A stretch of 27,681 bases of DNA from Bacteroidota bacterium (GTDB taxonomy: Bacteria; Bacteroidota; Bacteroidia; Cytophagales; Cyclobacteriaceae): contig JAEZBX010000039.1 in NCBI GenBank assembly GCA_023412765.1, positions 1-27,681 on the forward strand, written 5' to 3'. The position numbers were made by a program, and so were the translations under genes. Position 1 is the stretch's first letter; each line of letters begins with the position of its first letter. Of the stretch, positions 22,888-27,681 are shown one piece after another. The notes beneath the pieces were generated by a model. It ran no database searches, was not told where the DNA came from, and saw only the letters and a list, made by a program, of their open reading frames with translations.

Positions 22888-23478
22888 ATGGAATTAGAAG
22901 AGTCACCGAAACAGCAATATTCCGATAGAGATAAAGAGAACATCTTTAACAACGAGTTTATGCCTCACATTAACTCGATGTACAACTTTGCTTATCGGTT
23001 AACGTTGGACCAGGACGACTCCAAAGACCTGGTACAGGATACCTATTTAAAAGCATATCGTTTCATAGATTCTTTTCAGCAAGGAACTAATGCTAAAGCA
23101 TGGCTGTTCCGGATTTTGAAAAACAGCTTTATCAATGATTACCGGAAGAAGAGCAAAGAGCCTTCGAAGGTGGATTACCAAGAGGTAGAAAGCTATTATA
23201 ACTCCGAAGAGGTTGACAGGCAGATAACGCCCGATTTGCGTGTGGAGGCGCTGAAAGATATGATCGGGGATGAGATTTCAAATGCATTGAATTCTCTTGA
23301 TGTCGATTTCAGAACTGTAATAATATTGTGCGATCTGGAAGGATTTAAGTATGATGAAATGGCTAAGATCTTAGACATCCCGATAGGGACTGTAAGAAGT
23401 CGATTACATCGCGCGCGCAATCTGCTGAAAGAAAAACTTAGTGAATACGCTAAACAAATGGGTTATAAGAATGCCTGA
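22888..23478 (+). CDS. ECF RNA polymerase sigma factor (SigH/RpoE-like)
   Basis: From ATG 22888 the protein has 196 residues. Region 2 is textbook ECF: NSMYNFAYRLTLDQDDSKDL, VQDTYLKAYRFIDSF, AWLFRILKNSFINDYRKKSK. Region 4 is FRTVIILCDLEGFKYDEMAK followed by IPIGTVRSRLHRARNLLKEK, the recognition helix-turn-helix. The gene after it encodes a short zinc-type anti-sigma protein 5 bases downstream, and gmk and nadD follow, so a stress-type sigma factor opens an operon of nucleotide and NAD metabolism. A TTG at 22879 could add three residues but the ATG is preferred. The 134-base gap before it has no terminator-like hairpin. Confidence 0.92.
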   Translation: MELEESPKQQYSDRDKENIFNNEFMPHINSMYNFAYRLTLDQDDSKDLVQDTYLKAYRFIDSFQQGTNAKAWLFRILKNSFINDYRKKSKEPSKVDYQEVESYYNSEEVDRQITPDLRVEALKDMIGDEISNALNSLDVDFRTVIILCDLEGFKYDEMAKILDIPIGTVRSRLHRARNLLKEKLSEYAKQMGYKNA

Positions 23479-23483
23479 AGTCT

Positions 23484-23759
23484 ATGAGTGATCCCTACCA
23501 AAACGAAAAAAAGCAGGAATGCCCGAATCAGCGAGAGTGCATGGAAATGCTCCAACTCATTATCGATGGCGAAGCAACTGCAGAACAGAAGGAATACTTT
23601 CTACTACATCATCTCGAAGAATGTATGCCTTGCTACCGAAATTACCACCTCGAAGTAACACTTCGTCAACTACTAAAAAGTAAATGCACAGGTCAGGCAG
23701 CACCCCAAGAACTGATCGACAGTATAAAAGCAAAGATTATTCATAACCTTGCGCCATAG
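23484..23759 (+). CDS. Short zinc-binding anti-sigma factor
   Basis: The 91-residue soluble protein has the ZAS-type zinc motif His43-x3-Cys47-x2-Cys50 (HHLEECMPC) preceded by Cys19 in a CMEMLQLIIDGEATAEQ helix; Cys13 is also nearby. ZAS anti-sigma factors clamp a partner ECF sigma factor and may release it on thiol oxidation. Unlike membrane forms it has no transmembrane helix, so the input is cytoplasmic. It follows its likely partner sigma gene after 5 bases, and its stop codon touches the gmk start codon directly, so the genes are surely co-transcribed. Confidence 0.82.
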   Translation: MSDPYQNEKKQECPNQRECMEMLQLIIDGEATAEQKEYFLLHHLEECMPCYRNYHLEVTLRQLLKSKCTGQAAPQELIDSIKAKIIHNLAP

Positions 23760-24326
23760 ATGGGAGGAAAGGCAATTATTTTTTCTGCTCCTTCCGGTTC
23801 AGGTAAAACCACTATAGTCAGACACCTCCTTAAAAATAATTCAGACCTAGGTTTTTCAATCTCTGCGTCAACCCGCGACAAGCGTGGTAGGACGGAGACT
23901 CACGGAAAAGATTATTATTTTCTTAGTCCCGAAGAGTTTAAAAAAAGAATTGACGAGAAAGAGTTTATCGAGTGGGAAGAAGTTTATGAAGGAAATTTTT
24001 ACGGCACGCTCAAATCGGAAATTCACAGAATATGGGATCAGGGAAAGAATGTAATCTTCGATGTGGATGTTAAAGGTGGATTGAATCTCAAAAAATATTT
24101 TGGCGACAAGGCCCTCGCCGTTTTTGTTAAAGTACCTTCCTTGGATATTCTAAAAGAAAGACTTAATGATAGAGGCACTGACACTGATGAAAGCATTTCG
24201 CGCCGGCTTTTCAAAGCAAACTTCGAGATGTCGTTTCAGGATCAGTTCGACAGAGTGCTCGTGAATGAAAATCTTCAAACATCGCTTGCTGAAGCACAGC
24301 GATTGTACGACGAATTTAAGAAATAG
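23760..24326 (+). CDS. gmk: Guanylate kinase
   Basis: The 188-residue protein has the full guanylate kinase layout: P-loop APSGSGKTT (10-18), the GMP-binding segment SISASTRDKR with DYYFLSPEEFKK, EWEEVYEGNFYGT, NVIFDVDVKGGLNLKK, and the lid/adenine region LKERLNDRGTDTDESISRRL. It phosphorylates GMP to GDP with ATP in the cytoplasm and is essential. ATG 23760 follows the previous stop without a gap, implying translational coupling with the anti-sigma gene. nadD begins 30 bases later. Length matches the family, about 190. Confidence 0.96.
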   Translation: MGGKAIIFSAPSGSGKTTIVRHLLKNNSDLGFSISASTRDKRGRTETHGKDYYFLSPEEFKKRIDEKEFIEWEEVYEGNFYGTLKSEIHRIWDQGKNVIFDVDVKGGLNLKKYFGDKALAVFVKVPSLDILKERLNDRGTDTDESISRRLFKANFEMSFQDQFDRVLVNENLQTSLAEAQRLYDEFKK

Positions 24327-24342
24327 GCACAAGGCTTTTTAG

Positions 24343-24350
24343 TATCTTCG
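24343..24350 (+). promoter_or_regulatory. -7-like box before nadD
   Basis: TATCTTCG matches TAnnTTTG except one base and ends 6 bases before the nadD ATG. No -33 element is seen, so an internal, near-leaderless promoter is only possible. Confidence 0.25.
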
Positions 24351-24356
24351 TCCGAC

Positions 24357-24941
24357 ATGAGTGCTCAAAAAATCGGACTTTTCTTTGGGTCGTTCAATCC
24401 CATTCACATGGGACACCTGATCATTGCCAATATCATGGCGGAAACCACAGACCTGAATAAGGTATGGTTCGTTGTGTCACCACAAAATCCATTCAAACCA
24501 AGCAAAGGATTACTTCATGAATTTGATCGTTACGATCTTGTTCGTGCAGCAATCTATGACAATTATAAACTGGACGTTTCAGATATAGAATTCCATCTTC
24601 CCAAACCCAGCTACACCATTCACACGCTGGTCCATTTAAAAGAAAAACATCCTGAAAAAGATTTCAAGGTAATTCTCGGTGAGGACAACCTGGTGAACTT
24701 TACCAAATGGAAAAATTACCAGCAAATACTTAAGGATTACGGACTGTATGTTTATCAGCGACCCAACACGCAACTTTCGGAACTCAAGACTCATCCTAAC
24801 GTTAGATATATCGAAGCACCATTGCTTGATATTTCAGCAACCTTCATTCGCACATGTATAAAGAGAAATCAGTCGGTGAGGTACCTGGTACCAGATGTAG
24901 TTGAGGAGCGAATTAAGGCGAAGGGCTTTTATCAGGACTAA
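24357..24941 (+). CDS. nadD: Nicotinate-nucleotide adenylyltransferase
   Basis: The 194-residue protein has the nucleotidyltransferase signature GSFNPIHMGH (11-20) and the C-terminal ISATFIR (159-165), with the nicotinate-binding segment VSPQNPFKPSKGLL and VILGEDNLVNFTKWKN between them. NadD joins nicotinate mononucleotide to AMP, making deamido-NAD in NAD synthesis. The gmk-nadD order is common in Bacteroidota. The next gene starts 14 bases downstream. Length and motifs are complete, and nothing unusual is seen. Confidence 0.96.
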   Translation: MSAQKIGLFFGSFNPIHMGHLIIANIMAETTDLNKVWFVVSPQNPFKPSKGLLHEFDRYDLVRAAIYDNYKLDVSDIEFHLPKPSYTIHTLVHLKEKHPEKDFKVILGEDNLVNFTKWKNYQQILKDYGLYVYQRPNTQLSELKTHPNVRYIEAPLLDISATFIRTCIKRNQSVRYLVPDVVEERIKAKGFYQD

Positions 24942-24955
24942 ACGGCGAAAGATTC

Positions 24956-27619
24956 ATGCGGTTCGGGAACGTTACGGCGTATACAGGATTATCGTTAGCT
25001 TTTATGCTTGTAATGTTCTGTACATCATCATATGCTGGTGGCGTACGGGGAAATGTGAGCGACGAAAAAGGAGAACCCCTTGCATACACCACCATCTTCG
25101 TAAAACAAACTGGCAGTGGAACAACTACGAACGTTGATGGAAATTATGAAATTGCTCTGCCCCCCGGACGTTACGATCTGGTGTTTCAGTTTCTGGGATT
25201 CGAAACAATTACCCGAGAGGTTGAGGTGGCTTCGAACTACGCAGAGGTGAACGTTACCCTGAAGACCCAGGTAACTGTACTTCAAACTGTAACTGTCAAT
25301 GCAGGCGATGAAGATCCAGCGTATACCATCATGCGCAAAGCCATTGCTAAAGCGAAGTACCATCTCCAACAACTCGACAGCTATTCAGCAAGAGTTTATA
25401 TCAAAGGTTCAGGACAGCTAAAAGATTATCCATGGCTGGCAAAGCGAACTTTGGAAAAGGAAGGCATTGAAAAGGGTCGCGTGTTTGTCACCGAATCAAT
25501 CAGCGATATAAAGTATACGCGGCCCGGTAAATTCGAAGAAAAAGTTATTTCTATTCGAAGCGATGGAAGAGATAATAATACTTCACCTAACCCGTACATC
25601 TTTGGGAGTTTTTATGAACCTGAAGTAGCCGAAACAATTTCACCGCTTTCCCCAAAAGCATTTTCGTACTATCGGTTCGAGTATCAGGGCACATTCAAGG
25701 ATCGGGATTATGAAGTAAGCCGGATCAAAATTATTCCCCGTTCAAAAGGCGATGATGTAATTGACGGCATGCTTTACATTGTTGAGGATTGGTGGAGTAT
25801 TCACAGCATGGATATAAATACGTCCAAACTGGGTATCGGTGTGAATATCAAAGCCGTTTACGCGCCAATTGAAGACAAGGCATGGATGCCCGTTTCACAT
25901 CGGTTTAAAGTAGACGGAAAAGTATTCGGGTTTGAATTTGAATACAACTATCTGGCTACTGTAAGCGATTACAAGATTGAACTCAACCCTGAACTTTATG
26001 TCGATAGCGAAAATATGGAGGTTATCGACGAGAAGATAGAAAAAGAACAGGCGAAAGAAATTGAGCAAAAATTCAAGCCACTGTCGAAAAAAGAGCAAGC
26101 ACGCCAGGATCAAACAAAACAATTGCAGGAACGCCTTGCGGAAGGAAAAGAAATCACCAGAAAAGAGCTCAACACTATCATAAAGGAATATGAAAAAGCT
26201 GAAGTAAAGGGACAACCTGCGCCAGAGATAATCTCTAATTCAATTTTTGAGATCGATAGTGGCGCTTACAAAAAAGATTCAGCGTACTGGGCATCGGTTC
26301 GACCCGTACCCCTTACAGCCGAGGAAGTCAAAGGTTATCAGAAATCCGACAGCCTCGCTGAGGTGTCGAGAAAAAAAGAAGAAGGCGACACGCTAAAAGC
26401 GTCGAAACACAAAGGCTTTCAACCCTGGGACTTGATTATCGGTGACAACTACAAAATCTCGAAACATTCCAATTTCAGAATACATTTTCCGATACCGGGT
26501 TTTAATACGGTGGATGGATGGAACTTTAACTACCGACTCTCATTTGGTACGATTCTTCAGGATACGAATAAAACCAGGCTTACGATAAGTCCATTGTTTC
26601 GTTATGCATTTTCGCGCAAAGAGCCCTCGGGTTATTTAAACTTCTCTCTTCGCAACAAAAATTATCGACTGGAATTGCAGGGTGGCAGATACATAGATCA
26701 GTACAATCCAGACGAGCCAATTCTACCAATTGTAAACAGTCTTATGACACTTTTCCTGGAAAAGAATCTCATGAAGATTTACGAACGCGATTATGTGGAT
26801 TTGACCTTTAGAAAAAAGCTTAGCACATACTTCACCGTTAACACCACTTGGTCATTTGCAAGGAGGAGAGAGCTTTTCAACACCAGCGATTTTAAGATTG
26901 TGAACCGTCATAAAATCGAAGACTACACTCCTAACCGCCCTGTAAACAACGAACTCGACGATACTGAATTCCCGGAACATAATTCAGTGATCGGGTCGCT
27001 CAGTTTAACTGCGAGGCCATGGATAAAGTACACCATTCGAAATGGATACCAGTCGGAAGTGCCAAACTCTTCGCCCATCATTTCCGCACATTACCGCAGA
27101 GGTTTTAAGGATATCATGAACAGCGTTTCCGACTTCGACCAGGTTGAACTGGGTTTCAAACACGGATTTAGGATCGGCATCAGAGGCAACGTAGACATTG
27201 CGTTACGCGCAGGGATGTTCTTAACATCCGACAAGATGTACTTCATGGACTACAAGCACTTCCAGGGAAATCAGACGCCATTCATAACAAATGATCCGGT
27301 AGGAAGCTTTAGGCTCATGGACTATTACAAATTCAGCACGGCAGATAAATACTTTGCTGGAAACCTTCATTATCAATTCCGGAAACTCCTCATTTCCAAT
27401 ATCCCCCTCGTTAGACTTGCCGGCATTCGAGAGAATGTATTCGTCAACTACCTGGCTACACCTACTTCAAAAAACTACACAGAGGTTGGATATTCAATCG
27501 ATGGCATTCTGAGAATCTTCAGACTAGAAGCCGCCGCCGCTTTCCAGGATGGCAAGTATTTGAATTATGGGTTCAGGATTGGGATTGCTTCTTATATTAC
27601 TGCAAATTTTTCAGATTGA
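24956..27619 (+). CDS. DUF5686 outer-membrane protein with carboxypeptidase-regulatory domain
   Basis: The 887-residue protein opens with a signal peptide (about residues 1-28, ending SSYAGG), then a carboxypeptidase-regulatory-like domain (VRGNVSDEKGEPLAYTTIFV to about 105). A DUF5686 region follows (YTIMRKAIAKAKYHLQQLDS, YSARVYIKGSGQLKDYPWLA, DVIDGMLYIVEDWWSIHSMD). Residues about 365-435 form a Lys/Glu-rich coiled-coil, and the C-terminal half has alternating strands (YRLSFGTILQD, INTTW-like, LGFKHGFRIGIRGNVDIALR) ending in ITANFSD, as expected for an outer-membrane barrel. The family has no proven substrate. It is last in the sigma-gmk-nadD cluster, 14 bases after nadD. Confidence 0.88.
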   Translation: MRFGNVTAYTGLSLAFMLVMFCTSSYAGGVRGNVSDEKGEPLAYTTIFVKQTGSGTTTNVDGNYEIALPPGRYDLVFQFLGFETITREVEVASNYAEVNVTLKTQVTVLQTVTVNAGDEDPAYTIMRKAIAKAKYHLQQLDSYSARVYIKGSGQLKDYPWLAKRTLEKEGIEKGRVFVTESISDIKYTRPGKFEEKVISIRSDGRDNNTSPNPYIFGSFYEPEVAETISPLSPKAFSYYRFEYQGTFKDRDYEVSRIKIIPRSKGDDVIDGMLYIVEDWWSIHSMDINTSKLGIGVNIKAVYAPIEDKAWMPVSHRFKVDGKVFGFEFEYNYLATVSDYKIELNPELYVDSENMEVIDEKIEKEQAKEIEQKFKPLSKKEQARQDQTKQLQERLAEGKEITRKELNTIIKEYEKAEVKGQPAPEIISNSIFEIDSGAYKKDSAYWASVRPVPLTAEEVKGYQKSDSLAEVSRKKEEGDTLKASKHKGFQPWDLIIGDNYKISKHSNFRIHFPIPGFNTVDGWNFNYRLSFGTILQDTNKTRLTISPLFRYAFSRKEPSGYLNFSLRNKNYRLELQGGRYIDQYNPDEPILPIVNSLMTLFLEKNLMKIYERDYVDLTFRKKLSTYFTVNTTWSFARRRELFNTSDFKIVNRHKIEDYTPNRPVNNELDDTEFPEHNSVIGSLSLTARPWIKYTIRNGYQSEVPNSSPIISAHYRRGFKDIMNSVSDFDQVELGFKHGFRIGIRGNVDIALRAGMFLTSDKMYFMDYKHFQGNQTPFITNDPVGSFRLMDYYKFSTADKYFAGNLHYQFRKLLISNIPLVRLAGIRENVFVNYLATPTSKNYTEVGYSIDGILRIFRLEAAAAFQDGKYLNYGFRIGIASYITANFSD

Positions 27620-27629
27620 ATTAGTTAAT

Positions 27630-27681
27630 GTCGAGTAGCACCACAGGAGTTTCACCCGCAGGCTCTCACAGAACCGTACGT
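27630..27681 (-). mobile_element. Group II intron 3' end (domain V part and domain VI), cut by window edge
   Basis: Reading the minus strand from the edge, ACGTACGGTTC is the 3' half of the intron domain V hairpin, TGTGAGAG opens the domain VI stem, and CTACTCGAC (27638-27630) is the usual 3' terminus with a branch-point A region and an AY end. Domain V's 5' half and the reverse transcriptase lie outside the window. The 3' junction falls 10 bases beyond the DUF5686 stop, in the antisense direction. Confidence 0.78.

Overview
The window looks like chromosomal DNA of a free-living member of the Bacteroidota, most likely order Cytophagales. The evidence is the protein families: DUF5686 and carboxypeptidase-regulatory-domain envelope proteins, two ECF sigma/anti-sigma pairs, a LytS/LytTR pair, DUF4230, an SSS symporter and a T9SS-tail-like secreted peptide. 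Matches to the Bacteroidota -7 promoter box TAnnTTTG and weak Shine-Dalgarno sequences agree. The family and genus are not determined.

Left part (1-4750): an open frame cut by or starting at the window edge, a gene-poor and possibly decayed stretch, then small accessory genes (DUF4180, SnoaL-like), two tandem secreted esterases of the esterase-D type, and an orphan conserved protein closed by a long hairpin terminator. Next comes a heavy-metal remnant: a small MerT/MerF-like membrane protein with a MerR-type promoter, facing a merR gene that survives only as its first 28 codons.

Middle (4930-15250): a DoxX-like membrane protein with a 10-bp inverted repeat on its start codon; a membrane protein with a cytoplasmic HTH-like head; a secreted protein with cadherin/Ig-like domains; an alkyltransferase-like protein whose catalytic Cys is Ala; a short secreted beta protein; an SSS symporter; the housekeeping pair clpS-recR; a class I aminotransferase; and a carboxypeptidase-regulatory-domain envelope protein. 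The gaps in this part carry short degenerate repeats that differ in sequence between loci but share a 7-nt period, plus a REP-like double hairpin.

Right part (15340-27681): a LytS-type histidine kinase overlapping its LytTR regulator. Then an ECF sigma factor, a membrane anti-sigma protein carrying carboxypeptidase-regulatory and TonB C-terminal domains, and a DUF4230 protein, all on the minus strand. These diverge from a secreted von Willebrand factor A protein that also begins with a carboxypeptidase-regulatory domain, so the five-domain set reads as one envelope-sensing locus. After a strong terminator come a family 2 glycosyltransferase, a second ECF sigma factor with a short zinc anti-sigma protein, gmk, nadD and a large DUF5686 outer-membrane protein, packed as a likely operon. 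The last ~52 bases are the 3' end (part of domain V plus domain VI) of a group II intron on the minus strand.

I found no rRNA, complete tRNA, CRISPR array, IS transposase or defence system. The least explained elements are the period-7 intergenic repeats and the sigma/TonB-C/VWA locus.
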